The position numbers and the translations under genes were made by a program. From Planctomycetota bacterium (lineage in GTDB: Bacteria; Planctomycetota; Phycisphaerae; Phycisphaerales; UBA1924): DNA of 64,000 bases. The first letter of the stretch is position 1, and the number at the start of each line of letters is the position of its first letter. The stretch spans positions 1 to 64,000 of the forward strand of contig JAEYUO010000032.1 in the NCBI GenBank assembly GCA_023432465.1, written 5' to 3'. This document shows, one piece after another, positions 1 to 8,619 of this stretch. The notes beneath the pieces are model-generated. The model saw nothing but the letters and a program-made list of their open reading frames with translations, was not told the DNA's origin and made no database searches.

Positions 1-734
1 TGGTTGGCGAGTCGCCATCGAGTGCCACGCGAGCTCAGGATCCCCCCCCCCTCCCGCCCGAATCAGAGAGAGCGACGCTTGCTGCTCCGGCCACGCGGTC
101 GATCGCGGAGGCGTTCTCGGCGAAGACGGAAGATGAGGCCGTGTCGGAGCCCGAGACGGCGGCGCGGCAGAGCGAGGGGCCTGCCGCGGCGGAGGCCCCC
201 GGTGTGGTGCGGCCCGTGGCGGATGGGGATGCCTGGGCTCGCGTGCTTCGAGCGCAGGGCATTCCCACGGTGCTGCGGACGGTGCTGACGTACTTGCGGC
301 CGGTGTCGGTGGATGTGGCGGGCGGCCGCATCGTGCTTTCAGGCGCGGGGCGCTATGTCGAATCCGCCCGGGGGAGGCACGGGCAGATCGTCGAGGTCTG
401 TCGGCGCGAGCTTGGCCGGGCGATCGAGGTTGTGATTCAGTCGGACGATCCGGCGATGGCGCCGGAAGCGGGTGAGGAATCGGGGCTGGGGAATCCGGCC
501 GTCACGGACCCCGCTGGAGTGGAAGCAGGGGCGGATGCGGCCGGTGCGCTGCGGGGAGCGGCTGGAGACTCAAAGGTCGACAACGCGGCCAGTGCAGAGC
601 CGCGCGGGGCGGAGGGAACGGGAGCGACGGGCGGCACACCCATGATGCCCGGGGATCATCCGCTTGTGAAGGAAGCGATGGAGCTGTTTGGCGCGAGGAT
701 CGTGGATGTGCAGCACCGTCGGCCGAGGGGTTGA
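1..734 (+). CDS. dnaX: DNA polymerase III subunit gamma/tau, C-terminal part (partial)
   Basis: The reading frame is open from base 3 and stops at 734, so the gene runs off the left edge and only its C-terminal ~240 residues are present. The visible part starts with a proline/alanine-rich linker. A small folded segment follows (DAWARVLRAQG to RELGRAIEVVIQ), which resembles the C-terminal domain of tau that contacts other replisome subunits. An acidic, Ala/Gly-rich tail ends with a hydrophobic helix (HPLVKEAMELFGARIVDV). The AAA+ clamp-loader domain would lie outside the window. The identification rests on this domain and on the YbaB gene 27 bases downstream, because dnaX-ybaB is a widely conserved pair. 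A GTG at 141 could be mistaken for a start, but the same frame stays open upstream of it. Confidence 0.7.
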   Translation, partial: VGESPSSATRAQDPPPLPPESERATLAAPATRSIAEAFSAKTEDEAVSEPETAARQSEGPAAAEAPGVVRPVADGDAWARVLRAQGIPTVLRTVLTYLRPVSVDVAGGRIVLSGAGRYVESARGRHGQIVEVCRRELGRAIEVVIQSDDPAMAPEAGEESGLGNPAVTDPAGVEAGADAAGALRGAAGDSKVDNAASAEPRGAEGTGATGGTPMMPGDHPLVKEAMELFGARIVDVQHRRPRG

Positions 735-761
735 TGCGGACACAACGGAGCGAGGAGCGTT

Positions 762-1130
762 ATGTTTGAGCAGATGAAGATGATGGGTGCGTTGGCGGGG
801 CTTCTGAAGAACAAGGAAGGATTGAAGGCCGCGGGGGCGCGGATCCGCGCGCGGCTTGCGGAGGTGCGTGCGGGCGGCGCGGCGGGCGGGGGCGCGGTCC
901 GGGCGACGGCGACGGGGGATTTGAAGATCGTGTCGGTCCACATCGAGCCGGCGCTTGCGGCGGGGCTGGCCGAACCGGCGAGCCGCGCGTATGCCGAGCA
1001 GCTCATTGCAGAGGCGGTGAACAACGCGCTGGATCAGGCGAAGGCCATCGCGCAGCGCGAGGCGGCGAAGGAGGCCGAGGCCCTGGGGCTGCCCGGCATG
1101 GACGGCATGGCGGGGATGCTCGGGGCGTGA
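762..1130 (+). CDS. ybaB: YbaB/EbfC family nucleoid-associated protein
   Basis: This is a 122-residue protein, the usual size for the YbaB/EbfC family of small dimeric DNA-binding proteins. It has the family layout: an N-terminal helix (MFEQMKMMGALAGLLKNK), a central strand region with VRATATGDLKIVSVHIEP, and a long C-terminal helix rich in Ala, Gln and Lys. It ends in a Gly/Met-rich tail (LGLPGMDGMAGML), as YbaB proteins often do. It follows the probable dnaX in the same direction at a short distance, the classic arrangement, and recR, which often comes next, is absent. The role known for the family is DNA binding and nucleoid organisation, possibly linked to recombination repair. Residues 42-51 are an unusual Gly/Ala run (GGAAGGGAV). 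Confidence 0.9.
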   Translation: MFEQMKMMGALAGLLKNKEGLKAAGARIRARLAEVRAGGAAGGGAVRATATGDLKIVSVHIEPALAAGLAEPASRAYAEQLIAEAVNNALDQAKAIAQREAAKEAEALGLPGMDGMAGMLGA

Positions 1131-1220
1131 GCGCGGGGCATCGGCATGAGCGACGGGGGCGCGGTACCATGCAACCGCATGGGGGGCGGCACGGATAGGG
1201 ATCGCAGGAAGCGAGCGCGG

Positions 1221-1682
1221 ATGAAACGGCGGAAGATCACCGGCAGCCATTCGACCTTCGAGGGCATCAATGCGACGCCGCTCATCGATGTGGTCATGTG
1301 CCTGATCATCTTCTTCCTGGTCGTGGGCAAGCTGGCGACCGACCGCGGCTACGCGGTGCCGCTGCCGGGCTCGAGCGTCGGGCAGGATGAGACGTCGGCA
1401 TCGGTGCTGGTGGTGACGGTGGCGCAGCGGCCCGATGGGCGGCAGTCGACGGGGTCGGTCTGGGACCGGCTGGGAATCACGGTGCAGGCGGATGGGGAGG
1501 TGTGCCTGGATGTCGCCGCGCTGGAGGGGGCTGTGCGGACCAAGCTGCGGGAGGTTCGGGATACCTCGATCCAGGTTCGCGGGGACAAGTTCCTGCAGTT
1601 CGGGCAGATCGAGCCGGTGCTGCGGGCGTGCGGGCAGGCGGGGGCCAAGAGCGTTCGCTTCGCGACGGAGAAGGAGCCATGA
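1221..1682 (+). CDS. ExbD/TolR family biopolymer transport protein (first copy)
   Basis: This 153-residue inner-membrane protein has one N-terminal membrane segment (about residues 21-38, LIDVVMCLIIFFLVVGKL) and a periplasmic domain. The family signature is NATPLIDVVM, whose Asp is the proton-path residue of ExbD/TolR. I chose ATG 1221 because it has an AGGAAG ribosome site about 9 bases upstream and gives the normal short basic N-terminus; the frame stays open upstream to 1146. In known systems ExbD works with ExbB/TolQ to use the proton gradient to energise outer-membrane transport or envelope integrity. No ExbB is visible here. It overlaps the next ExbD gene by four bases (ATGA), so the two are probably co-translated, and they are unequal in sequence, which suggests a heterodimer. 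Confidence 0.85.
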   Translation: MKRRKITGSHSTFEGINATPLIDVVMCLIIFFLVVGKLATDRGYAVPLPGSSVGQDETSASVLVVTVAQRPDGRQSTGSVWDRLGITVQADGEVCLDVAALEGAVRTKLREVRDTSIQVRGDKFLQFGQIEPVLRACGQAGAKSVRFATEKEP

Positions 1683-2200
1683 GCACCTCGCGCCGCCGGA
1701 ATCGGGAGTCGGTGCTGCGGAGGCGTGATGCGCTGCACAACTACACGATGCACTTCGGCCCGAACATGACGCCGATGGTGGACATCGTGATGGTGATCCT
1801 GATTTTCTTCATGGCGACCGCGGCGTTCATGGGGAGCGAGTGGTTCCTTAAGGCCGCGATCCCGTTTGAAGCGGGGCGCGGCACGAGCCTGAACAAGTCG
1901 AACGACCCGCTGGCGATCCCGCTCAAGCCGCTGGAAGTGCTGTTGGATGCCAACGCCGATGGGCGCACGGTGGTGACGTTCCTGGAACTAAACCGGGCGA
2001 GCGTCGAGGAGTTCATCGCGCGGGTGTCCCAGTTCCCGCGGAGCGAGACGACCTCGGAGCTTGAGGTCGTCATCAAGCCGATGCCGAGCGTGCCGTACGC
2101 CGATGTTGTGCGGGTGCACGCGGCGTGCGATGCCGCGGGGATCTACAAGGTGGGGATCACGGTGCCCCGGCGGACCGATGCGCCGGCGATCAATCCGTAG
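1679..2200 (+). CDS. ExbD/TolR family biopolymer transport protein (second copy)
   Basis: This is a 173-residue ExbD/TolR paralogue. It has a longer basic cytoplasmic N-terminus (MSTSRRRNRESVLRRRD), then the signature NMTPMVDIVMVILIFFM with the membrane Asp, and a periplasmic domain of about 120 residues. The ATG at 1679 overlaps the TGA of the preceding ExbD, which fixes the start and implies translational coupling. The region LKPLEVLLDANADGRTVVTF matches the usual ExbD periplasmic strand pattern. Its 3' end overlaps the convergent CPBP gene by 11 bases, leaving no room for a terminator between them. Function is inferred from the family: the second stator subunit of a proton-driven energising complex. 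Confidence 0.85.
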   Translation: MSTSRRRNRESVLRRRDALHNYTMHFGPNMTPMVDIVMVILIFFMATAAFMGSEWFLKAAIPFEAGRGTSLNKSNDPLAIPLKPLEVLLDANADGRTVVTFLELNRASVEEFIARVSQFPRSETTSELEVVIKPMPSVPYADVVRVHAACDAAGIYKVGITVPRRTDAPAINP

Positions 2201-2894
2201 ATGGCCTTTGGGGTGGCGATGCGGAAGCGGCGGCTGCGCGACGCATGGATAGCTCGGCGATGGTGATCCCGGCGATGAGGTCATACGCGGTGTGGGCGAT
2301 AATCGCAACATAGAGATTGCCGGTGAGCAACACCACGATGTGGAACATCGCGCCAAAGAGCGCGGCAAGCACGATGCCCGACCAGCCCTGGACGGAGTGG
2401 GCTGCGCCGAACGCGAGTGAGGCGATGATGATCGCGGCGATCTGCGAGCCGGTTTCGCGTTCGAGCAACTGTGTGAGCACGCCGCGGTAGGCGGTTTCCT
2501 CGGCGATGCCCGCCATGATGCACACCGCGAGATAGGGAAGGAACTGGCGTGGGTCGCGCCAGTTGGTCATGGTGATGAGTTCGAGACGCTCGCGCTGCGC
2601 AGGCTCCAGGCGTGTGGCCCGGCGGGCGAGCGCTCCGAGCGTGAGTACGAGGAACGATGCGAGCGCGGCGAGGTCCACCCATCCGGGCTGCCAGGCGGAG
2701 AAGAGCGCGATGCTCTCTCTTCGAGCGACGGCGACGGAGATGCCCAGCAGGATGCACAGCATCGCGAGCGTGTTGAAATGGAGCGAGAGGCGGCTTGGCC
2801 GGGGCCGGTTTGGGGCGTTCAGCGCCTTGGCCGAACGCGCCGCAAGCAGGGGCAGGGCGAGCACGAACAGCAGGATGTAGGTCCAGGTGACCAT
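2190..2894 (-). CDS. CPBP (Abi/CAAX-like) intramembrane metalloprotease
   Basis: This is a 234-residue polytopic membrane protein with about seven hydrophobic segments. It shows the three motifs of the CPBP (Rce1-like, formerly Abi) family: the paired glutamates with Arg in AEETAYRG, FGAAHSVQG with its His, and the final HTAYDL with His and Asp. These residues line a membrane glutamic protease site. Bacterial members act in peptide processing, self-immunity or membrane-protein cleavage, and the substrate cannot be told here. It is transcribed convergently with the ExbD pair and divergently from the glycosyltransferase starting at 2961. The 66 bases between those two starts must hold both promoters. 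Confidence 0.85.
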   Translation of the reverse strand: MVTWTYILLFVLALPLLAARSAKALNAPNRPRPSRLSLHFNTLAMLCILLGISVAVARRESIALFSAWQPGWVDLAALASFLVLTLGALARRATRLEPAQRERLELITMTNWRDPRQFLPYLAVCIMAGIAEETAYRGVLTQLLERETGSQIAAIIIASLAFGAAHSVQGWSGIVLAALFGAMFHIVVLLTGNLYVAIIAHTAYDLIAGITIAELSMRRAAAASASPPQRPSTD

Positions 2895-2960
2895 GCGGCG
2901 TCAGCGTATCGCGATGCCGGGCGATCTGCCGCGACAGGCAGGCCGGGCCTATCACTCCGC

Positions 2961-4010
2961 GTGGATATCAGCGTGCTCATTCCGACGTTCGGCCGCGCGG
3001 CGAAGCTGGGGCGGTGCCTTGCGCGGCTTGCCCGGCAGGACTTCGACCATCGCCGCTTTGAGGTGTTGATCGGGGTTGACGGGAAGGATGAGGCGAACGA
3101 GCCGGATGATGAGGCTGCCCAGGCGGTGCACGCCATGGCGAGCACCAGCGCGGGCGCGATGCGGGCCGTGGTCTACGAGTTTGACCACGCCGGGCCGGGG
3201 GCGACGCGGAACAAGCTGGCGAAGCATGCCGATGGCAAGCTGCTGCTGCTGCTCAACGATGATGTCCTGCCGGAAGAGAACCTGTTGTCAGCGCATCTGC
3301 AGGCGCACGCGGCGAGGGAGGGGCGGTCGGCGATGGTGCTTGGCTCGGCCCCGTGGGTCGTGCCGGGCGCGGGTGAGGACACGCTGTTCGACCGGCTCGT
3401 GCGCGAGACCTCGATGATTTTCTTCTATGACCGCATGCACGAGGCGATGGCGCGCGGGGAAGCCGGCGCGGAGCATGACTGGGGATTCCGGCACGCGTGG
3501 ACGCTGAACCTCAGCCTGCCGCGGCAGGAGTTCGAGCGTGCAGGCGGGTTCGATGAGCGGCTGACGTACGCGTGCTACGAAGATCTGGAGTTTGCGCGGC
3601 GGGTGCACGACAGCGGGCGTGTGCCCGTGCTGTATCGGCCGGAGTGCATCGTGCATCACGATCACCGGATCACGCCGGAGTCCTATCTGGCACGCGAGCG
3701 GCTGATGGGAAAGGCCGCGCTGCAACTCGCGGCGGCCGCGCCGGAGTGTGCCGGGGAGATCTTCGGGCGCGATATCACCCGTGCGGAAGAGTTCGATTAC
3801 AGCCGGGAGTTTGTGCAGCGCGAGCAGTCGCTGGCGGACAGGCTTCGGAGCTCTCTTGAGGCGATGGCAAAGACCCCTGCGGAAGCGGTGGATGGGCCGC
3901 ACGCGGCGTTGATTCTTCGCGCGATGTACGAGCACCACCTGCTTTTGAAGCGGTGGATGTGGCGGGCGGGGGTGGTCGAGGCGCGGATGAGCGGGGCCGC
4001 AGGGCGGTAG
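2961..4010 (+). CDS. Glycosyltransferase family 2
   Basis: This is a soluble GT-A fold glycosyltransferase of 349 residues. The N-terminus DISVLIPTFGRAAKLGRCL is the standard nucleotide-binding start. It is followed by DGKDEAN, the metal-binding region LLLLNDDVLPEE (equivalent to DxD), and the acceptor-site block GGFDERLTYACYEDLEFARR, where the ED pair marks the catalytic loop. I placed the start at GTG 2961, because it directly precedes the first strand and earlier in-frame codons fall in or too close to the divergent gene. The C-terminal ~110 residues are helical and charged (ARERLMGKAALQLAA) and look like an accessory domain. Sugar and acceptor are unknown, and no other sugar gene is adjacent. 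Confidence 0.83.
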   Translation: MDISVLIPTFGRAAKLGRCLARLARQDFDHRRFEVLIGVDGKDEANEPDDEAAQAVHAMASTSAGAMRAVVYEFDHAGPGATRNKLAKHADGKLLLLLNDDVLPEENLLSAHLQAHAAREGRSAMVLGSAPWVVPGAGEDTLFDRLVRETSMIFFYDRMHEAMARGEAGAEHDWGFRHAWTLNLSLPRQEFERAGGFDERLTYACYEDLEFARRVHDSGRVPVLYRPECIVHHDHRITPESYLARERLMGKAALQLAAAAPECAGEIFGRDITRAEEFDYSREFVQREQSLADRLRSSLEAMAKTPAEAVDGPHAALILRAMYEHHLLLKRWMWRAGVVEARMSGAAGR

Positions 4011-4076
4011 ATAGGGCACGCAACGGCAGTAGGTCGAGGCCGAGCATCTCAGGCAAAGAACTCGTTTGCTCTTCTC

Positions 4077-5198
4077 CTATCTGGTAGTTTGCTGATCTGC
4101 TGCTCTGTTGCTCTGCCTGTCCCAGAACCTCGCCCAGTTCTTCCACGCGAACCCCGCGACATCTTCTTCGCTCCAGCCCCGCGAAGAGAGCGCATCCGTG
4201 AGCAGCGAAAAGTGCCGCGGCCGGTCGATTCCCTCCGGCAAATTGAGCATGGAGAACCCGCCATCGGCATCGCTGCCGAGGCCGACGTGCAGGCGAGAGG
4301 CAGCAAGATCGCACACGCGTTCGACATGGGCGATGGCCTCGTCAATGGTTGCGCGGCCGTCTTTGCCGGCGGGACGCAGGAAGCGGCTGAAGAGGTTGAG
4401 GCCGATGATTCCGCCACGGGAGATGATCAGTTTGATCTGCTCGTCGGTCAGGTGGCGCTGGTTGGCACCCGAGGGATCGACGATCGCGCGGCAGTTGGAG
4501 TGCGAGGCCATGATGCGGCGGTCGGTCAGGTCGAGAAGCTCAAAGAAGGCACGATCGCTGAGGTGAGATGCATCGTGAACGAGGCCGAGACGGTCGATCT
4601 CCTTCACGAGTGCACGACCCAGGTCTGTGATCCCGACATCGGTCGAGTTCCCCCCCGCGTAGCGCGACAGCTTTGCCCATGCGAGGCCGACAGCGCACGC
4701 CCCGCGCTCCTTCCACCAGGAGAGTTCATCGGGCGTGCGGATCGGGTCCGCACCTTCGATCAGGATGCCGATTTGGAGGGTGTCGCTCAGGCGAGAGATT
4801 CGCCGTTCCAAGGGAACAGGAACGACGGAAGCCACGCCCATCCCGCCGCGGATCTCGCCAATGCCCGGCTCCTGGCGGAGACAGCCGGGGAGATCGATCG
4901 AGACGAGTCCGAGGTCGCGCCAGGTGAGGTAGACCTCGATCTGGGCGCGGCCGACGGCGTGGGCACGGGCGGCATCGCCCGCGGGATAGGCGACGGCATC
5001 GTCACCATCGGGCTCGGTGAAGACGGTGGCGAGTGCAAAGCGGACGTTGCCCGCGGCGAGTTCGGGGAGCGTAACGCTGGCGGGTGCGAAGGGGCCGATG
5101 CCGGTGGTGTCGGCGGGGAGCGGCACGAGCATGTCGCGCCGGTTCATGGCGAGGCAGGCGAGATCGAGGTGGGCATCAAACCAGATCGGCGTGGGCAC
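4077..5198 (-). CDS. Membrane dipeptidase family protein (peptidase M19)
   Basis: This 373-residue protein is of the M19 (renal dipeptidase) family, a TIM-barrel zinc enzyme that cleaves dipeptides. The metal-site motifs are in order: DAHLDL at residues 9-14, LIEGAD with the bridging Glu, LVHDASHLSD, ASHSNCRAI, and GLGSDADGG with the catalytic-side Asp. Length is typical for the family. I see no signal peptide, so it is probably cytosolic; substrates could include D-amino-acid dipeptides, but that is not visible in the sequence. It is co-directional with the aminotransferase upstream, 54 bases apart, so the two may form a small operon in amino-acid or peptide metabolism. Confidence 0.9.
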   Translation of the reverse strand: MPTPIWFDAHLDLACLAMNRRDMLVPLPADTTGIGPFAPASVTLPELAAGNVRFALATVFTEPDGDDAVAYPAGDAARAHAVGRAQIEVYLTWRDLGLVSIDLPGCLRQEPGIGEIRGGMGVASVVPVPLERRISRLSDTLQIGILIEGADPIRTPDELSWWKERGACAVGLAWAKLSRYAGGNSTDVGITDLGRALVKEIDRLGLVHDASHLSDRAFFELLDLTDRRIMASHSNCRAIVDPSGANQRHLTDEQIKLIISRGGIIGLNLFSRFLRPAGKDGRATIDEAIAHVERVCDLAASRLHVGLGSDADGGFSMLNLPEGIDRPRHFSLLTDALSSRGWSEEDVAGFAWKNWARFWDRQSNRAADQQTTR

Positions 5199-5252
5199 GG
5201 AGGAGCACCTTTTGCGATCAAGACCAACCCGCGGTTGCGGGTATCGATCCGA

Positions 5253-6503
5253 TTACTTCAGCGATGCGACAAACTCGCCGAGGCGGGCCATTCCCTGCTC
5301 GATCTGATTCTCCGAGCAGGCGAAGCTCATGCGGATGTGCTTGCCGCCGCACCCGCCGAAATCCTCTCCGGGCACACAGGCGACACGCTGAGTCGCGAGC
5401 AAAGACTCGCAGAAGTCGAGAGCGGAGTGAATCGCGCGGCCGTCGGGACCGGTCTTGCCGAAGTGGGCCGAGACATCGGGGAAGAGATAGAACGCGCCGG
5501 TGGGCTGCGCGGCCTTGAGGCCCGGGATCTTCGTGCACAGCGAGTAGATCAGCTCCGCGCGCCGGGCAAAGGCCTTGCGCATGCGTTCGACTTCGTCCGC
5601 ACATTCCCGGAGCGCAACGCCGATCGCCGGATAGGTGAACGCGGTGATGTTGGTCGTCATCTGCCCCTGCAGCGTCGCCATCGCCTTCATGAACTTCAGG
5701 CCCCACGCGCCGCTGGTGGTCGTGTAGCCGATGCGCCAGCCGGTCATGGCATACGCCTTCGAGAGGCCGTTCACCGTGATCACGCGTTCGGCGATCTCCG
5801 GCATCGAGCCGATCGAGAAGTGGGGGATGCCGCCGTAGGCGATCTTCTCGTACATCTCATCGGAGACCACCACGATGTCGGGCGCGACGGTCTTCGAGGC
5901 TTCGGCGATCACTCCGCCGAGCTCGCGCAGCTCCCGCTCCGTGTACATCGTGCCGCACGGGTTGGACGGTGAGTTGAGCATCACGACCCTCGTCCGAGGC
6001 GTGATGGCGGCCCGCAACTGCTCCGCGCTCATCTTGAACGAGGTGTCCAGGGTTGTGGGAACCTCGATCACCCTCGCCCCGGCAAGCTCGGCCAGCGGTG
6101 CGTACGAAACCCACGCCGGCACAGGCAGAACCATCTCTCCGGGGGCGACGCCTGCCTCCGATGGATCGAAGAGGCATTGAAAGATGACATAGAGCGCGTG
6201 CTTGCCGCCGGAGGAGATCCCGACATGCTCGGGAGTCACTCCGGGGATGCGGTTCTCCCGGGTGACCTTGTCGGCCACGGCGATGCGTGTGTCCGGGTCA
6301 CCCATGGTCGGCATGTATTTGGTCTGGCCGGCCAGAAGGGCATCGATGGCCGCCTTCTTGATCCGCTCGGGGGTATCGAAGTCGGGCTCTCCCGCGGCAA
6401 AGCTGAGGACATCGACCCCCTGGCGGGCGAGCTCCTTGGCCCGGTTCATCACCGCGACCGTCGAGGACGCCTTCAGTTCGCTGACCCTCCGTGATAGCTT
6501 CAT
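5253..6503 (-). CDS. Pyridoxal-phosphate aminotransferase, class I (aspartate aminotransferase-like)
   Basis: This is a fold-type I aminotransferase of 416 residues. It has the substrate-arm region SFAAGEPDFDTPERIKKA, cofactor-ring motifs SSGGKHALY and NSPSNPCGTMYT, VVSDEMYEKIAYGG with the PLP-pyridine Asp, the Schiff-base lysine in VNGLSKAYAMTGWRIGY, and a C-terminal Arg in HIRMSFACS that binds the alpha-carboxylate. It belongs to the I-gamma subgroup that includes bacterial and thermophile aspartate aminotransferases. I chose ATG 6503 (MKLSRRVSEL), the usual start of this subgroup; the open frame extends to 6785 without homologous features. A role in aspartate/glutamate transamination is likely but not certain. 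It is divergent from the PhoX-like gene at 6619. Confidence 0.9.
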   Translation of the reverse strand: MKLSRRVSELKASSTVAVMNRAKELARQGVDVLSFAAGEPDFDTPERIKKAAIDALLAGQTKYMPTMGDPDTRIAVADKVTRENRIPGVTPEHVGISSGGKHALYVIFQCLFDPSEAGVAPGEMVLPVPAWVSYAPLAELAGARVIEVPTTLDTSFKMSAEQLRAAITPRTRVVMLNSPSNPCGTMYTERELRELGGVIAEASKTVAPDIVVVSDEMYEKIAYGGIPHFSIGSMPEIAERVITVNGLSKAYAMTGWRIGYTTTSGAWGLKFMKAMATLQGQMTTNITAFTYPAIGVALRECADEVERMRKAFARRAELIYSLCTKIPGLKAAQPTGAFYLFPDVSAHFGKTGPDGRAIHSALDFCESLLATQRVACVPGEDFGGCGGKHIRMSFACSENQIEQGMARLGEFVASLK

Positions 6504-6618
6504 GGCCTGAGCATATCGGCCGCGACGCCTGCACGCCGGACGGCGGGCTGGCGGTTTGGCGAGTGCTTGACGCTTGAGCGAGTCCGGTGCGGGCGATCGC
6601 CCGTAAAGTGCTGTGGGG

Positions 6619-8073
6619 ATGTTGGAGGCGATGGTGCGTCTGAACGAGGGCATGATTGATCGACGCCATTTCCTTGCGCGGGCGACCGCGTTTGGAGCCG
6701 GGTTCATCGCGCTGCGTGAGGGGTTTGCACGCGGCGGACTCGGGGCCGCGCTGGACAATGCCGGCGGCTTCGGCCAACTGGTCAATGACCCGGCAGGCCT
6801 GCTGGATCTGCCGCGGGGATTCTCGTACCAGATCCTCGCCCGTTACGGCGAAGAGATGGATGACGGGCTGATTGTGCCGGGCATGCAGGATGCGATGGCG
6901 GCGTTTCCGCGGCCCGACGGAACCACTGCCCTTGTCGTGAATCACGAGGTCGAGATTCCGGCCCACGGACCGATCGGGCCGTTTGGCAGGAAGGATGAGC
7001 GGCTGGACCGGATCGCGCCCGAGGCGTTGTACGATCGGGGCACGCGGGCCAGAGGCGGGTGCAGCACGATCGTCTATGACACGAAGACTCGCGAGGTCCG
7101 CCGGCGGACGCTGACGCTTGCCGGGACTGTGCGCAACTGCGCCGGCGGGACGACGCCCTGGAACACCTGGCTGACGTGCGAGGAGTGCTTTGAATCCAAG
7201 GGCGATGGCTTTGGTGAGGACCACGGGTACGTGTTCGAATGTGCCCCGCTCAACGATGGGCTGACGGTGAACCCGAAGCCGATTCGAGAGATGGGGCGCT
7301 TCAACCACGAGGCCGTGGCCATCGATCCGGCATCGGGAGTGGTCTATCTCACCGAGGATCGCGTGGATGGTCTGCTGTACAGGTTTCTGCCGCGGGTGAG
7401 GACGGATCTGCACAAGGGCGGGAAGCTGCAGGCGCTGGCGATCCGTGGACAAAAGCGCCGCCTGATGCAGAACTGGGGCAAGGCCGAAGCGATCCCTGTC
7501 GGCGCTGCGCTCCCGGTGGAGTGGATCGATGTTGATGAGGTTGATACTCGGGTGGACGACCTGAGGTACCGCGGGTTTGAGCGCGGCGCTGCGCAGTTTG
7601 CTCGCGGCGAGGGGATGTGGTTCGGCATCGGACCGGGAGCGAAGAGGGACTCCGTCCGTCCGTCATCGCGCGTGTACTTCGCCTGCACGAACGGCGGGAG
7701 CAAGAAGCTCGGGCAGCTGTGGCGATACCTGCCCAGCCCGTATGAGGGCACGGCCCGCGAGCGGGAGGATTCGGGGGTTCTGGAGTTGTTTCTCGAGCCC
7801 AACGACTCATCGGTGATCGCCAATGCGGACAACCTCTCTGTGACACCATGGGGCGGGCTGGTCGTGTGCGAGGACAGCGACCTGGACCGGAAGCGGATGA
7901 TCATGGTCTCGCCGGATGGCCGGGTGAGCACGTTCGCGCACAACGCCCTGAATCGGTCGGAACTGGCGGGCTCGTGCTTCTCACCGGATGGCACCACGAT
8001 GTTCGTGAACATTCAGAACCCCGGCATCACCTTGGCGATCCACGGCCCGTGGACGGCCGGCGGGGATAAATAG
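6619..8073 (+). CDS. PhoX-like (DUF839) exported protein with Tat-type signal
   Basis: This is a protein of about 484 residues related to the PhoX/DUF839 family of exported beta-propeller phosphatases. An N-terminal RRHFLARATAFGAGF segment is a twin-arginine-like signal. The body has family blocks such as LPRGFSYQILARYGEEM, LVVNHEVE, GGCSTIVYD, NCAGGTTPWNTWLTCEE, GRFNHEAVAIDP, YLTEDR and LVVCEDSDLDRKRMI. In PhoX, several Glu and Asp in such blocks bind the iron/calcium cluster, and many are kept here. The start is uncertain: ATG at 6619, 6631 and 6652 are all in frame, and 6652 (MIDRRHFL) gives the most typical Tat signal. A periplasmic phosphoesterase is plausible but not shown. It stands alone before the ribosomal gene. 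Confidence 0.83.
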   Translation: MLEAMVRLNEGMIDRRHFLARATAFGAGFIALREGFARGGLGAALDNAGGFGQLVNDPAGLLDLPRGFSYQILARYGEEMDDGLIVPGMQDAMAAFPRPDGTTALVVNHEVEIPAHGPIGPFGRKDERLDRIAPEALYDRGTRARGGCSTIVYDTKTREVRRRTLTLAGTVRNCAGGTTPWNTWLTCEECFESKGDGFGEDHGYVFECAPLNDGLTVNPKPIREMGRFNHEAVAIDPASGVVYLTEDRVDGLLYRFLPRVRTDLHKGGKLQALAIRGQKRRLMQNWGKAEAIPVGAALPVEWIDVDEVDTRVDDLRYRGFERGAAQFARGEGMWFGIGPGAKRDSVRPSSRVYFACTNGGSKKLGQLWRYLPSPYEGTAREREDSGVLELFLEPNDSSVIANADNLSVTPWGGLVVCEDSDLDRKRMIMVSPDGRVSTFAHNALNRSELAGSCFSPDGTTMFVNIQNPGITLAIHGPWTAGGDK

Positions 8074-8122
8074 CGTTTTGTTTGGTATCGCTGGTGCCGC
8101 ACGGTCGGACGCAGAACCTTGA

Positions 8123-8150
8123 GTGAAGGCCCATCGGGGCCTATCCTCAC
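8123..8150 (+). promoter_or_regulatory. Possible S15 leader stem-loop
   Basis: About 40 bases before rpsO, AGGCCC and GGGCCT (8127-8132 and 8137-8142) pair around a four-base ATCG loop. An outer GTGA/TCAC pair (8123-8126 and 8147-8150) closes after an internal bulge of ATCC. Ribosomal protein S15 is known to repress its own mRNA through leader structures in several bacteria, so this could be such an element. That is inference; nothing here proves S15 binding. Confidence 0.35.
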
Positions 8151-8191
8151 CGTCTGACGCAAACCCCTATTGGCTTGAGGCAAAAGCAGCA

Positions 8192-8458
8192 ATGAACGAG
8201 GCTCAGTTCCGCAATCAGACCGTCCAGGCAAACCGCCGGCACGACAAGGACTCCGGTTCTCCGGAGGTGCAGATTTCGTTGCTCACCAACGACATCAACT
8301 TCCTGTCGCAGCACCTCCAGACGCACCGGAAGGACAACAGTTCCCGCCGCGGTTTGACGCTGAAGGTTGCGAGGCGCAATCGCCTCCTGAAGTATCTGTC
8401 CCGCACCGACAAGGACGGGTACACCGCCCTGATCGGCCGCCTCGGCCTGCGCAAGTAA
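8192..8458 (+). CDS. rpsO: 30S ribosomal protein S15
   Basis: This is ribosomal protein S15, 88 residues, almost exactly the usual length. It shows the conserved SGSPEVQISLLTNDINFLSQHL block and the C-terminal RRNRLLKYLSRTDKDGYTALIGRLGLRK, which bind 16S rRNA helix junction 20-21-22. ATG 8192 gives the standard N-terminus; the frame is open upstream but without S15 similarity. It is followed at once by a strong intrinsic terminator and then by pnp, the rpsO-pnp order found in many bacteria. The gene is likely autoregulated through its 5' leader. Confidence 0.97.
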   Translation: MNEAQFRNQTVQANRRHDKDSGSPEVQISLLTNDINFLSQHLQTHRKDNSSRRGLTLKVARRNRLLKYLSRTDKDGYTALIGRLGLRK

Positions 8459-8463
8459 TCACG

Positions 8464-8495
8464 AAGCCCCTCGCGGAAGCGGGGGGCTTTTCGTT
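8464..8495 (+). terminator. Intrinsic terminator after rpsO
   Basis: An 11-bp stem (8464-8474 with 8479-8489, including one G-T pair) encloses a GGAA tetraloop and runs into TTTT CG TTT. It begins five bases after the rpsO stop codon. Part of the transcription probably reads on into pnp, as in the well-studied rpsO-pnp operon, unless pnp has its own promoter. Confidence 0.85.
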
Positions 8496-8619
8496 TCCGG
8501 CCCGAGAAGGGTCAGGCGCTCGTCGGGACGTGGCCCTTCGCGGCCCGGGCGTCTGCGAACAATGTTGAAGAAGGGCAAGGGGTGGGGCGCCGGCCACGGC
8601 CTGGGTGGCAGTGGGCACG

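Noticed and set aside
5218..5706. 162-codon minus-strand frame inside the aminotransferase
   Set aside because: It lies in another frame of a gene with intact catalytic motifs and is not an independent gene.
4089..5972. 627-codon open frame on the plus strand
   Set aside because: It is antisense to the M19 dipeptidase and aminotransferase genes; long antisense frames are common at this GC content.
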